A stretch of DNA of 64,000 nucleotides from an uncultured Oceanospirillales bacterium (GCA_913055655.1 CAJXKA010000001.1:1-64000); one strand, 5' to 3'. Positions 46,363 to 55,369 are shown, numbered from the stretch's first letter. Program-made: numbers and translations. Notes: a model not told the origin generated them from the letters alone.

Positions 46363-46456
46363 CGAATGGCCCGGTTATATGTGACTACAAACATAAATGC
46401 AGGCACATTTAAGCCGGATTGCAATGCATGCCGACTGCCACATTGCCTGCGATTCG

Positions 46457-47383
46457 CTAATCGAAGCAGTCGTTCTCGAGCCAATGAGCCAGTTCGGCCA
46501 TCCATTCCGGTCTGGGGTCGACGTGTTTACCAGGCGCCGTGTGCAAGGTCAGGTCCCCGGTTTTTGCCGCTTCCATCGCCGCGGCTACGGGTTGGTAGTG
46601 CAGTTTGAACGCGTTGACCTCGTCATCTTCAGCGCCAAACATCAGCACTTTGCGGCCCTGGAATGAAGGGGCCAGGCGTACGAGGTCGAAGCGGTCCGCA
46701 TTGTCCATGATCGATGACATCAGCTGGCCAGCGCCGTCTTTGAACTGGATCGCCCCGCTGGATTCGACCTGTTGAAGCCGCCCGGCCCAGGCCGTGCGTA
46801 CGGGATCAGAAGCTTTCCACACGTTACCCCAGGTGCCGAGGTTGGCAACGACCTGGGCCGCTACGCACTCCACGCTGGGCTCATCTGCGGCTACCGATAA
46901 CGCCGCCCAGGCCCCGAAGCTGATGCCCCACAACGCGATATTATCCGTGTCGATACGGTATTTTTCGGCGACTTCGGGTAAGCGGATAAAGGCCAGTGTC
47001 GCGGCGGCATCAGCGATGACGTTGTCAGCACTCATTTCACCTTCCTGGCTCCATGTGCCGCGATAGGGCACGAACACCATGTTGTAGCCGGGCGCAGTGA
47101 CGCGCTGTGCGAAACCAGGGGTTTCGGGCCAGCCCTGGAAGCCATTGAAGAGGATGACGGTTGGATGCGGGCCGGCGCCCGCCGCGATATCGATGGATCC
47201 GCGCAGGGTGTCGCCATCGACCGTGAACTCGATCGGCGCCCTGACGCTCTTGTCCAACGCATCCTGGGTAGTGAGTGAATCGGATGCGGCGGGTGCGCTG
47301 ACAGCAAGTGTCGCGACAATGACCGCTAACCGGCCCCAACCGGGGCGAGCGGTGGCTGGCTGTATATCAGCTGCCTGGTTCAT
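46457..47383 (-). CDS. Exported alpha/beta hydrolase
   Basis: 308 residues from ATG 47383, GGGAG upstream; a GTG immediately before is possible. Signal-like N-terminus (GRLAVIVATLAVSAPAA). Nucleophile elbow WGISFGAWAAL (Ser), oxyanion region ILFNGFQGWPET, Asp in FGAEDDEVNAF and His in TAPGKHVDP. Resembles dienelactone-hydrolase/acyl-esterase-like proteins (DUF3530/prolyl-type esterases are not favoured). Substrate unknown. It sits between the toxin pair and the marR gene. Confidence 0.75.
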   Translation of the reverse strand: MNQAADIQPATARPGWGRLAVIVATLAVSAPAASDSLTTQDALDKSVRAPIEFTVDGDTLRGSIDIAAGAGPHPTVILFNGFQGWPETPGFAQRVTAPGYNMVFVPYRGTWSQEGEMSADNVIADAAATLAFIRLPEVAEKYRIDTDNIALWGISFGAWAALSVAADEPSVECVAAQVVANLGTWGNVWKASDPVRTAWAGRLQQVESSGAIQFKDGAGQLMSSIMDNADRFDLVRLAPSFQGRKVLMFGAEDDEVNAFKLHYQPVAAAMEAAKTGDLTLHTAPGKHVDPRPEWMAELAHWLENDCFD

Positions 47384-47464
47384 CACAACGACTCCCTGTG
47401 TATTGTTGTTTTCGGATAATGACTGAATCGCAAAAACCGGGCCGATGGGGCCAACGAATGTGCA

Positions 47465-47956
47465 TCACTCGCCATTCAGGCGCTCCGCTGCAGACTGCAG
47501 CTTTTTCACCAGGCGGTCGAATTCCGCCTGCTCCGCCGACGTCAGCGAAGCCAGTAGTTCCCGTTCATAGGCCAGCGCGCGCGGCATCACGTCGCGGAAC
47601 AGCTCCTGCCCCGGGCCTTCAGACAGTACCAGCGGTACCCGGCGACGGTCGCTGCCGTGCTCGCCGCGCACCACCAGGTTACGCAGTTCCAGGCGGTTCA
47701 CCGCGCGGCTGACGGCGACTTTGTCCATGGCGCCGCGCTCGGTGATCTCGGTGGCGGTCAGGCCGGGGAAGCGGCCCAGGATGGCCACCACCCGCCACTC
47801 CGTCACACTCAGGTCATAGACCTTCCGGTAGGCGCTGGAGATGCCGCCGCTGATGGTGTTGGACAGCAGTGACAGGCGGTAGGGCATGAAGTCCTCGAGC
47901 GCGAATTCGTCGGCGAAGGAGGACGGTTCTGGTGCGGTTTTGTCGTTCACGGGCAC
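47465..47956 (-). CDS. MarR-family regulator of the homogentisate cluster
   Basis: 163 residues from GTG 47956 (AAGG 6 nt upstream). Winged helix with the MarR pattern WRVVAILGRFPGLTATEITE and KVAVSRAVNRLELRNLVVRG, then EHGSDRRRVPLVLSE (wing). Divergent from hpd and 118 bp away; a dyad in the hpd promoter is a likely operator. It probably represses hpd-hmgA-fahA-maiA and responds to an aromatic pathway intermediate (inference). Confidence 0.88.
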   Translation of the reverse strand: MPVNDKTAPEPSSFADEFALEDFMPYRLSLLSNTISGGISSAYRKVYDLSVTEWRVVAILGRFPGLTATEITERGAMDKVAVSRAVNRLELRNLVVRGEHGSDRRRVPLVLSEGPGQELFRDVMPRALAYERELLASLTSAEQAEFDRLVKKLQSAAERLNGE

Positions 47957-47964
47957 GGGTCGCC

Positions 47965-47993
47965 TTGCAATTAGTTACAACTGAAACTAGTAT
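47965..47993 (+). promoter_or_regulatory. hpd promoter with MarR-type dyad
   Basis: TTGCAA (47965-47970), 17-bp spacer, TAGTAT (47988-47993). Between them TAGTT (47972-47976) and AACTA (47985-47989) form a 5-bp dyad of about 18 bp total, the size MarR dimers bind. This is consistent with repression by the divergent MarR protein. Confidence 0.45.
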
Positions 47994-48073
47994 ACCAGTA
48001 CGCGGCGCGCGACCACGCGCGCACCACCGAATTCTATCCCGGCAGCGGCCCCCGCTGTCGACCGGAGGACACA

Positions 48074-49123
48074 ATGACCGAGCAACGTGACAATCCACTG
48101 GGTGTGGAGGGTTTCGAATTCATCGAATTCGCCGCGCCTGAACCGCAGCTGCTGCATGACCTGTTCAAGATGATGGGCTTCGCGCCGGTCGCGCGTCATC
48201 GCAACCGTGCCATCACCCTGTACCGCCAGGGCGGCATCAATTTCCTGGTCAACGAGCAGCCGGACAGTTTCGCCACCCGCTTCGCTACGGAGCACGGCCC
48301 GTGCTGCACCGGTTTCGCCCTGCGCGTGACCGATGCCGCACACGCCTATTCCTCGGTGCTCACCAAGGGCGCTGAATCGATGAGTGACATCCCGGGCGCC
48401 GCCCTGGAAGGCCCGCGTATTCGCGGTATCGGCGGTTCCATGCTGTACCTGGTCGATCGCCAGGACGGCAGCCCGCTGGCGAAGGAGTACGAGCTGATCG
48501 AGGGTGCCGACCCGGACCACAAGGGGTTTGGCCTGACCTTTATCGACCACCTGACCCACAACGTGTTCTTCGGCAACATGGACGAGTGGGCGGATTTCTA
48601 CAGCCGCCTGTTCGGTTTCTACGAGGTCCGCTATTTCGATATCAAGGGCCAGCAGACCGGCCTGAAGTCGCGTGCCATGACCGCGCCGAACGGCAATATC
48701 AGCATCCCGATCAACGAAAGCGAAGACCCGAAGAGCCAGATCAACGAGTACCTGGACCTGTACAAGGGCGAGGGCGTGCAGCACATCGCGCTGTTCACCG
48801 AGGACATCTACGAGACCGTGGAGGCCCTGCGTGAGAAGGGCGTCGAGTTCCTGGACACGCCGGATACGTACTACGAGATTATCGACCGCCGTGTGCCGGA
48901 CCACGATGAAGACGTGGCGCGCATGAAGCGCAACCGCATCCTCATCGACGCCGACCAGCAGGACAGTTCCAAGCAGCTGCTGCAGATCTTCACCCAGACC
49001 AACGTCGGGCCGATCTTTTTCGAGATCATCCAGCGCAAGGGCAACCAGGGTTTCGGCGAGGGCAACTTCACGGCCCTGTTCGAGTCCATCGAGCTGGACC
49101 AGCAGCGCCGGGGCGTGCTGTAA
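48074..49123 (+). CDS. hpd: 4-hydroxyphenylpyruvate dioxygenase
   Basis: 349 residues; CGGAGG before ATG 48074. Two VOC/glyoxalase-like halves; iron ligands in FIDHLTHNVFFG (His), VQHIALFTEDIYETV (His) and FFEIIQRKGNQGFGEGNFTA (Glu). It converts 4-hydroxyphenylpyruvate to homogentisate in tyrosine breakdown. First gene of the hpd-hmgA-fahA-maiA operon, 32 bp before hmgA. Confidence 0.97.
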   Translation: MTEQRDNPLGVEGFEFIEFAAPEPQLLHDLFKMMGFAPVARHRNRAITLYRQGGINFLVNEQPDSFATRFATEHGPCCTGFALRVTDAAHAYSSVLTKGAESMSDIPGAALEGPRIRGIGGSMLYLVDRQDGSPLAKEYELIEGADPDHKGFGLTFIDHLTHNVFFGNMDEWADFYSRLFGFYEVRYFDIKGQQTGLKSRAMTAPNGNISIPINESEDPKSQINEYLDLYKGEGVQHIALFTEDIYETVEALREKGVEFLDTPDTYYEIIDRRVPDHDEDVARMKRNRILIDADQQDSSKQLLQIFTQTNVGPIFFEIIQRKGNQGFGEGNFTALFESIELDQQRRGVL

Positions 49124-49155
49124 GCTTCGATTAGCGCTTAAGGAGTCGGCAGGCG

Positions 49156-50286
49156 ATGGGCAAGAAGTGGATCACCACCCCGCGCAGCGAGGGCACGGCC
49201 TCGAGGCAGGCGCACGCCGACCTGCCCGAGGGCACGTTTGAGCGCGAGCTGGGCAAGGAGGGCTTTTTCGGGCCCGCCACCCACATGCACCATCGTCACG
49301 CGCCCACCGGCTGGGTCAATTTCGAGGGTGCGCTTAAGCCGCGCGCCTTCGATACCACGAAGCTGGGCCAGTTCGGCGATTCGCCCTGGTCCGCGCGCGC
49401 CTTGCTGTCGAACACGCACTGCCGCATCCGTATCTGGGAAGCGCGGCAGTCGATGGATCACCTGGTCCGCAATGGTGACGGCGATGAGTTGCTGTTCATC
49501 CACGCTGGCGCCGGCGAACTGTTCTGCGATTACGGGCGGATGTCTTTCAGCGAGGGTGATTACCTCATCCTGCCGCGTGGCACGATGTGGCGGCTGGAAG
49601 TCAGCGAGCCCGTGCGGGTGCTGATGATCGAGGCCACAAACGCGAGCTACATGCTGCCGGACCGCGGCCTGCTGGGCCCCAACGCCATCTTCGACACGGC
49701 TGCGCTGGGCGTGCCGGAAATCGACGAGGCCTTCCTGGACCAGCAGGACGAGAACGAGTGGGAAGTGCGTATCAAGCGTCGCGAGGCGTTCAGCCGCATC
49801 ACCTATCCGTTCAACCCGCTGGACGCGGTCGGCTGGCACGGCGACCTGGCGCCGGTGCGCCTGAACTGGCGCGATATCCGGCCGCTGATGAGCCATCGCT
49901 ACCACCTGCCGCCTTCGGCGCACACCACCTTTGTCGCCAACCGCTTCGTCATCTGCACCTTCGTGCCGAGGCCGTTCGAGACCGACCCGGGCGCGCTGAA
50001 AGTGCCGTTCTTCCACAACAACGATGACTTCGACGAAGTGATCTTCTATCACGCGGGTGACTTTTTCAGCCGCGATAATATTCATCCGGGAATGATGTCG
50101 CTGCATCCCTGCGGCTTTACCCACGGCCCGCACCCGAAGGCGCTGAAGAATGCCTTCGAGCAGAAGGCCGCGGGCACCGAGGAAGTGGCGGTGATGATCG
50201 ACACCCGCGACGCGCTGGACGTGGACGAAGGCGCGGGCTCGGTGGAGTGGGGCGGTTACGTCGACTCCTGGAAACCCAAAGCTTAG
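49156..50286 (+). CDS. hmgA: Homogentisate 1,2-dioxygenase (short form)
   Basis: 376 residues, shorter than the classical form of about 430. Cupin-type fold. Probable iron ligands are His287 and Glu294 in FFHNNDDFDEVIFYHAGDF and His323 in HPCGFTHGPHPKALKNAF, aligning with the His/Glu/His set of human HGD. It opens homogentisate to maleylacetoacetate. AAGGAG precedes ATG 49156. Genes on either side complete the pathway. Confidence 0.92.
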   Translation: MGKKWITTPRSEGTASRQAHADLPEGTFERELGKEGFFGPATHMHHRHAPTGWVNFEGALKPRAFDTTKLGQFGDSPWSARALLSNTHCRIRIWEARQSMDHLVRNGDGDELLFIHAGAGELFCDYGRMSFSEGDYLILPRGTMWRLEVSEPVRVLMIEATNASYMLPDRGLLGPNAIFDTAALGVPEIDEAFLDQQDENEWEVRIKRREAFSRITYPFNPLDAVGWHGDLAPVRLNWRDIRPLMSHRYHLPPSAHTTFVANRFVICTFVPRPFETDPGALKVPFFHNNDDFDEVIFYHAGDFFSRDNIHPGMMSLHPCGFTHGPHPKALKNAFEQKAAGTEEVAVMIDTRDALDVDEGAGSVEWGGYVDSWKPKA

Positions 50287-50296
50287 GAACGTATTC

Positions 50297-51280
50297 ATGA
50301 AACTCGGATCGCTCAAGCACGGCCGCGATGGCCGTCTCGTCGTCGTCAGCCGCGACCTGTCACGCTGCGTGGAGGCCACCGGCATCGCGCCCAGCCTGCT
50401 GGTCGCGCTGGAAGACTGGGCCCGCTGCGAGCCGCTGCTTCGCGCGCTGGCGGAAGACCTGGAGGAAGGTCGCGCCGAAGGCGCGATGGACTTCAACCCG
50501 GCCAATGCCGCGGCGCCGCTGCCGCGGACCTGGGAGTTCCTGGACGGTAGCGCCTACCTGCCGCACGTCGAGCGCGTGCGCGCCGCGCGCGGCGCCAAGG
50601 TGCCGGAGTCGTTCTACGACGATCCGCTGATGTACCAGGCCACCGCGTCCGGCTTTCTCGGCCCGCGTGACCCGGTGCCGGTGGCGAGCGAGACCTATGG
50701 CATCGACTTCGAATCCGAGGTGATCGTGGTGACCGGCGATGTGCCGATGGCGGCGACGCCGGAGGAAGCCGCCGGCGCGATCCGCCTGGTCGGCCTGGTC
50801 AACGACGTCAGCCTGCGCAACCTGATCCCGGCCGAGCTGGCCAAGGGTTTCGGCTTCCTGCAGTCCAAGCCGCGCTCGGCGCTGTCGCCCGTGTTCGTCA
50901 CGCCCGACGAGCTGGGTGAATACTGGCGCGACACGGTGCTGCACCGGCCGCTGCACTCGACGCTGAACGGCGAGGCCTTCGGCACCCCGGACGCGGGCAC
51001 CGACATGCAATTCAACTTCGCGCAGCTGGTGGCGCACGCGGCCAAGACCCGCCCGCTGGCGGCCGGCACCATCGTCGGCTCCGGCACCATCGCCAACCAG
51101 GACACCGGCCTGGGCGCCTCCTGCCTGGCCGAGAAGCGGATGCTGGAGATCATCGCGGACGGCAAACCCACCACGCCGTTCATGCAATTCGGCGACCGCA
51201 TCCATATCGAGATGCTGGACGACGACGGCAACAGCATTTTCGGCGCCATCGAGCAGGTCATCGAAAAGTATGAGCACTGA
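50297..51280 (+). CDS. fahA: Fumarylacetoacetate hydrolase family protein
   Basis: 327 residues. FAH C-terminal domain with ligands in YGIDFESEVIVVTGD (acidic metal ligands), NDVSLRNLIPAELAKGFGF and FNFAQLVAHAAKTRPL; the N-terminal part has YLPHVERVRAARGAKVPESF. Last step of tyrosine catabolism, giving fumarate and acetoacetate. Its end overlaps maiA by 11 bp. Confidence 0.92.
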   Translation: MKLGSLKHGRDGRLVVVSRDLSRCVEATGIAPSLLVALEDWARCEPLLRALAEDLEEGRAEGAMDFNPANAAAPLPRTWEFLDGSAYLPHVERVRAARGAKVPESFYDDPLMYQATASGFLGPRDPVPVASETYGIDFESEVIVVTGDVPMAATPEEAAGAIRLVGLVNDVSLRNLIPAELAKGFGFLQSKPRSALSPVFVTPDELGEYWRDTVLHRPLHSTLNGEAFGTPDAGTDMQFNFAQLVAHAAKTRPLAAGTIVGSGTIANQDTGLGASCLAEKRMLEIIADGKPTTPFMQFGDRIHIEMLDDDGNSIFGAIEQVIEKYEH

Positions 51281-51938
51281 GCGGCCGCGGTTGCACGGCT
51301 ACTGGCGCAGCACCGCCGCCTACCGCATCCGCATCGCGCTCAACCTGAAGAAAGTCAGCTATGAACACATGCCGGTGGACCTGGTGCGTGACGGCGGCGT
51401 GCAGCACACCGCGGCCTATCGTGCGCTGAACCCGGCCGAGCTGGTGCCGGCGCTGGAAATCGACGGCCAGGTCATCACCCAGTCCATGGCGATCTGCGAG
51501 TACCTCGAGGAAACCCGCCCGGAACCACCGTTATTGCCGCACCACGCTTCCGAACGCGCCCTGGCGCGCACGATCGCGCTGGACGTGGCCTGCGAGATCC
51601 ATCCGCTGAATAACCTGCGCGTGCAGCAGTACCTGAAAGGGCGGCTGGATGTGAGCGACACGGCGGCCGTCGAGTGGATGCATCACTGGATGGCGGCGGG
51701 CTTCGGCGCCATCGAGGCGCGGCTCGAGGCCCACGGCCGTGGCGGCGACACCTGCCTGGGAGGCGAGCCGGGCATCGCCGATATTTTCCTGGTCGGGCAG
51801 GCCTACAATGCCGACCGGTTCGGGTTTTCGCTGGCGCCGTACCCCCGGGTCCAGCGGGTGGTGAAGGCCTGTCGCGAGCTGCCCGCGTTCGCCGAAGCGG
51901 CACCGGAAGCCCAGCCGGACGCGCGCCCGGCCGCCTGA
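51270..51938 (+). CDS. maiA: Maleylacetoacetate isomerase (zeta-class GST)
   Basis: 222 residues, ATG inside the fahA end. GST zeta motif YWRSTAAYRIRIALNLK (SSxxxWRVRIAL-like, with Ser14 region) and QSMAICEYLEETRPEPPLLP; ADIFLVGQAYNADRFG in the C-terminal domain. Glutathione-dependent isomerisation of maleylacetoacetate to fumarylacetoacetate. The tail after residue 205 is Ala/Pro-rich. Confidence 0.94.
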   Translation: MSTERPRLHGYWRSTAAYRIRIALNLKKVSYEHMPVDLVRDGGVQHTAAYRALNPAELVPALEIDGQVITQSMAICEYLEETRPEPPLLPHHASERALARTIALDVACEIHPLNNLRVQQYLKGRLDVSDTAAVEWMHHWMAAGFGAIEARLEAHGRGGDTCLGGEPGIADIFLVGQAYNADRFGFSLAPYPRVQRVVKACRELPAFAEAAPEAQPDARPAA

Positions 51939-52000
51939 GACGGTTCACCCACGCCGCCGCATCGTTCATAATCCCGGGAGTGAACGCACTCGGCAGACCA

Positions 52001-52366
52001 ATGGCCCGACTACTTGTCCTGATTCCCATCGCCTTGCTCGGCGCCTGCGCGGCCCAGCCGCCCGGCCCGGAAATATTCGACTCCGCCGAACGCGCCATCG
52101 CGGCCGCGGAAAAGGCCGGCGCCGAAGAGTTATCGCCCGTCGAGCTGCGATTTGCCCGCGAACGGCTGAACCTGGCCCGCACCGCGGTCGAGAATCGCAA
52201 GTACGATGCCGCGCTGTTCGCCATCGAGCAATCCGAGATCAACTCCGAGCTGGCCATCGAACAGTCCCGCACCGCGCAAGAGCGTCGGAGGGTCAACGAG
52301 TTGCGACGCTCCAACGAGGCACTGCGCGAGGAGTTGACCGGCATCTACGGGAGTGACTTCGAATGA
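52001..52366 (+). CDS. DUF4398 lipoprotein
   Basis: 121 residues from ATG 52001 (GTG 51980 is possible). Lipoprotein signal MARLLVLIPIALLGAC with lipobox LGAC. Mature part is a charged helical coiled coil (DSAERAIAAAEKAGAEELSP; LRFARERLNLARTAVENRKY), the DUF4398 pattern. It overlaps the OmpA-like gene by 4 bp, and this pairing is common. Probably an envelope structural protein. Confidence 0.8.
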   Translation: MARLLVLIPIALLGACAAQPPGPEIFDSAERAIAAAEKAGAEELSPVELRFARERLNLARTAVENRKYDAALFAIEQSEINSELAIEQSRTAQERRRVNELRRSNEALREELTGIYGSDFE

Positions 52367-53361
52367 GCCGCCGTCACCCGGCCCGCCATTACCTGGTGAT
52401 CCCTGCGCTGGTCGCAGCGGTCCTGCTGTCGGCCTGCCAGTCCGCTCCGAAGAAGGACCTGGCCCTGGAGCGCGTCCGTAATCAGCTGCAGCAGCTGGAA
52501 TCCGACGAAGCGCTGACCGGCCTGGCGCCGTTGGCGGTGGGCGAAGCCGAACGCGCCCTGCGCGCTGCCGAGCAGGCCACGGGTGATGTCGAACGCCAGC
52601 ACCTGGTCTACATGGCCGAGCGCCGCATCCAGGTGGCCCGCGCCATGGCCCAGCGTGAGCAGTTCCAGGCCGAGTACGAGGCCCTCGACGCCGCCCGCGG
52701 CGAGATGTTGCTGCGCGCCAGCCAGATGGAAACCGAACGCGCCCGCGAGGAAGCCGAACAGGCCCGCCTGATGTTCGCGGCGACAGCCGAAGACGCCGAG
52801 CGCCTGCGCCAGCAGAACGCGGCCGTGCGGGAACAGGAAGCGGAAACCGCCCGTCGCGCCCGCGAGGCCCGCGAAGAAGCGGCCCAGGCCCGCCGCCTGG
52901 CCGAATCACGCGCCTCCGAGGCCGAACTGGCCCGACGCGAGGCGGACCTGGCCCTGGAACAGATGGGCACGCTCAAGCGCCAGCTGGAGAACCTGCAGCT
53001 GCGCGAGACCGAGAGCGGCGTGGTCGTCACCCTGGGCGACGTGCTGTTCGAGACCAACGAAACGGTGCTGAAAGACAGCGCCATGACCAGCCTGGTCGAG
53101 GTGGTCGACCTGCTGCAGACCGAACCCGAAAAGGCCATTCGCATCGAAGGCCACACCGACAGCACCGGCAGCGCGCAGGCGAACCTGAATGTGTCGCAAC
53201 GTCGCGCCGATGCGGTCCGTGACGCGCTCGTCGAACTCGGCGTTGACGCCGGCCGCATGAACGCGATCGGCATGGGCGAGGATTACCCCCTCGATACCAA
53301 CGAGACGGCAGAGGGACGAGCGAAGAATCGGCGGGTTGATGTGATTCTGCTGGATGGCTGA
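52363..53361 (+). CDS. OmpA-family lipoprotein with N-terminal DUF4398-like helix
   Basis: 332 residues. Lipobox LLSAC after RHYLVIPALVAAVLL. DUF4398-like helices (about 28-105), a long Ala/Arg/Glu coiled coil (about 105-215) and an OmpA-C peptidoglycan-binding domain (VLFETNETVLKDSAMTSLVE; IRIEGHTDSTGSAQANLNVS; RRADAVRDALVELGVDAGRM; AKNRRVDVILL). It probably tethers the outer membrane to peptidoglycan via its lipid anchor and OmpA domain. Partner is the DUF4398 gene upstream. Confidence 0.92.
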   Translation: MSRRHPARHYLVIPALVAAVLLSACQSAPKKDLALERVRNQLQQLESDEALTGLAPLAVGEAERALRAAEQATGDVERQHLVYMAERRIQVARAMAQREQFQAEYEALDAARGEMLLRASQMETERAREEAEQARLMFAATAEDAERLRQQNAAVREQEAETARRAREAREEAAQARRLAESRASEAELARREADLALEQMGTLKRQLENLQLRETESGVVVTLGDVLFETNETVLKDSAMTSLVEVVDLLQTEPEKAIRIEGHTDSTGSAQANLNVSQRRADAVRDALVELGVDAGRMNAIGMGEDYPLDTNETAEGRAKNRRVDVILLDG

Positions 53362-53363
53362 GT

Positions 53364-53449
53364 AGCAGTAAGCAGTAAGCAGTAAGCTGGATTTTCGCCG
53401 AGGCGAATCAGCAAGTGCTCTTTCTCCTCACTGCTTACTGCTTACTGCT
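53364..53449. repeat. Inverted repeat made of heptamer copies
   Basis: A 20-bp arm AGCAGTAAGCAGTAAGCAGT (53364-53383) is perfectly reverse-complemented at 53430-53449. Between them is a small hairpin TTCGCC-GA-GGCGAA. The unit is the same heptamer as at 41125-41166. It follows the OmpA-like stop directly and could act as a terminator or mRNA end stabiliser. Confidence 0.85.
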
Positions 53450-53471
53450 CACCAGGCACCGCTTGTCAGGC

Positions 53472-53487
53472 TATCGCAATTGCGATA
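53472..53487. promoter_or_regulatory. Perfect 16-bp palindrome upstream of the DUF465 gene
   Basis: TATCGCAATTGCGATA is fully self-complementary with no gap. It lies 200 bp before the DUF465 start. It may be a repressor or nucleoid-protein site; no known consensus was matched. Confidence 0.45.
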
Positions 53488-53686
53488 CCGTGTTATTCGT
53501 AATCATGGATTGCACACACTTCAATACCGGAGTTCGTGAATGAGGCCAGCAGCGCTCACTGCTGCTCAACGGCCGGACACGGATTCCGCATTTCTTAATA
53601 CAACCCATCTTTATTCGACACACCCGCGGTGCGTGCGCCGGGTGACGCTTGCGCGTGCGCGCCCATCTGCCAGATGGAGAATGCCA

Positions 53687-53902
53687 ATGTTCGAACACCG
53701 TCAGTCTGAAATGCAGAGAATGCTCAAGGAAAACGAGGACTTCCGCCGGCTCTACAACCATCACCAGTCGCTTGAAAAGCGCGTGACGGCCGCGGAACTG
53801 GGTTCAGCGCCCATGGAAGACTTGGCACTTAACCAGTTAAAGAAAGAAAAACTGCACTGCAAGGACCGGCTCGACCGGATGCTGCAGTCGCAGGCAGCCT
53901 GA
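53687..53902 (+). CDS. DUF465 (YdcH-like) small coiled-coil protein
   Basis: 71 residues from ATG 53687, with GGAGA 7 nt upstream (an ATG 6 bp earlier is too close). The sequence MFEHRQSEMQRMLKENEDFR and LALNQLKKEKLHCKDRLDRM match DUF465, small helical proteins of unknown role. A strong intrinsic terminator follows at 53922-53947. Confidence 0.85.
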   Translation: MFEHRQSEMQRMLKENEDFRRLYNHHQSLEKRVTAAELGSAPMEDLALNQLKKEKLHCKDRLDRMLQSQAA

Positions 53903-53921
53903 GGGGGGAAGCCACGGGAGA

Positions 53922-53947
53922 ACGGCCGGGGAAACCCGGCCGTTTTT
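53922..53947 (+). terminator. Intrinsic terminator after the DUF465 gene
   Basis: Perfect stem ACGGCCGGG / CCCGGCCGT with a GAAA tetraloop, followed by TTTTT. Distance to the DUF465 stop is 20 bp. It reads on the plus strand. Confidence 0.95.
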
Positions 53948-53961
53948 CTTTGCGCGGGCGG

Positions 53962-53967
53962 TATAAT
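53962..53967 (+). promoter_or_regulatory. Possible -10 box of the cystathionine beta-synthase gene
   Basis: Perfect TATAAT, 34 bp before the gene start and 15 bp after the terminator T-run. No good -35 hexamer is visible at 16-18 bp, where the terminator stem lies. Confidence 0.4.
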
Positions 53968-54001
53968 GCGGCCCACTTCACGCCTTGCGGGTGACTCCGT
54001 C

Positions 54002-55369
54002 ATGAATGTTCACGACAGCGTCCTGGACCTGATCGGCGACACGCCTATCGTCCGCGTCAACCAGTTCGACACCGGTCCTTGCGACCTCTATATCAAGCTT
54101 GAATCACAGAACCCCGGCGGTTCAATCAAGGACCGTATCGGTCTGAAAATGATTGAAGACGCCGAGCGCGAGGGCCGCCTGAAGCCCGGCGCCACGCTGG
54201 TGGAAGGCACGGCCGGCAATACCGGCCTGGGCCTGGCCCTGGTGGCCGCGCAGAAGGGGTACCGGCTGATCCTGGTCATCCCCGATAAAATGAGCCGCGA
54301 AAAGATCTCCAACCTGCGCGCCATGGGCGCCGAGGTCGTGCTGACGCGCTCGGATGTCGCCAAGGGCCACCCGGCCTATTACCAGGACCTGGCGAAGAAG
54401 ATGTCCGAGGACATCGACGGCGCCTTCTTTATCAACCAGTTCGGCAACCCGTCGAACCCGGCCGCCCACGAAGACGTCACCGGCCCCGAGATCTGGCGGC
54501 AGATGGACGGCAAACTGGACGCCATCGTCCTGGGTGTCGGCTCCAGTGGCACGGCGACGGGCCTGTCGCGGTATTTCGCGCGCGAAGCGCCGGACGTCGA
54601 GCTGGTGCTGGCCGACCCGGTCGGCTCCATCCTGGCCGAGTACATCAACGAGGGGCGCCTGAACGAGAAGAGCGGCAGCTGGCTGGTGGAGGGCATCGGC
54701 GAGGATTTCCTGCCGACGATCAGCGATTTCAGTCGCATCTCCCGCGCCTACGCGATTTCCGACAGGGAAAGCATGGAAACCGGCCGCGAGCTGCTGCGGC
54801 GCGAAGGCATCCTGGCGGGCTCGTCCACCGGCACGCTGATGGCCGCGGCGCTGCGTTATTGCCGCGAGCAGACCGAGCACAAGACCGTGCTGACCTTCGC
54901 CTGTGACACCGGCAACCGCTATCTCTCCAAGCTCTATAGCGATTTCTGGATGCGCGACCAGGGTTTCGGCAAGCGCGAGACCCATGGTGACCTGCGCGAC
55001 CTGGTGGCGCGACCGTTCGCCAGCCACGACACGGTCACCGTGGGCCCCGACGAGCCGCTGGCCAACGCCTACCAGCGCATGAAGCTCTACGACGTATCGC
55101 AGCTGCCGGTCATGAAGGACGATGAAATCGTCGGCATCATCGACGAGTCGGACCTGCTGATGGCGGTGCTCGGTGACGACTTCGGCCAGCCGGTGCGCGA
55201 GGCCATGGTGACCGACCTGAAGTTTGTCGACGTGAAAGACGAGGTCGGCTTCCTGTTGCCGATTTTTGCGCAGGACTACGTGGCCATCGTCAAGGACGGC
55301 GATAAATTCGTCGGCCTGATCACTCGCGTCGACCTGCTGCACCACCTGCGCCGGAAGGCTGACGCCTGA
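54002..55369 (+). CDS. Cystathionine beta-synthase with CBS domain pair
   Basis: 455 residues. PLP fold type II domain (1-325): Lys43 in NPGGSIKDRIGLKMIEDAER (Schiff base), GTAGNTG (phosphate cup, 69-75), SSTGTLMAAALRYC. Two CBS domains at about 340-400 and 403-453 (ANAYQRMKLYDVSQLPVMKD; VAIVKDGDKFVGLITRVDLL). No N-terminal heme domain. With the next gene it forms the reverse transsulfuration pathway from homocysteine to cysteine. The stop overlaps the next start (TGATG). Confidence 0.93.
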   Translation: MNVHDSVLDLIGDTPIVRVNQFDTGPCDLYIKLESQNPGGSIKDRIGLKMIEDAEREGRLKPGATLVEGTAGNTGLGLALVAAQKGYRLILVIPDKMSREKISNLRAMGAEVVLTRSDVAKGHPAYYQDLAKKMSEDIDGAFFINQFGNPSNPAAHEDVTGPEIWRQMDGKLDAIVLGVGSSGTATGLSRYFAREAPDVELVLADPVGSILAEYINEGRLNEKSGSWLVEGIGEDFLPTISDFSRISRAYAISDRESMETGRELLRREGILAGSSTGTLMAAALRYCREQTEHKTVLTFACDTGNRYLSKLYSDFWMRDQGFGKRETHGDLRDLVARPFASHDTVTVGPDEPLANAYQRMKLYDVSQLPVMKDDEIVGIIDESDLLMAVLGDDFGQPVREAMVTDLKFVDVKDEVGFLLPIFAQDYVAIVKDGDKFVGLITRVDLLHHLRRKADA

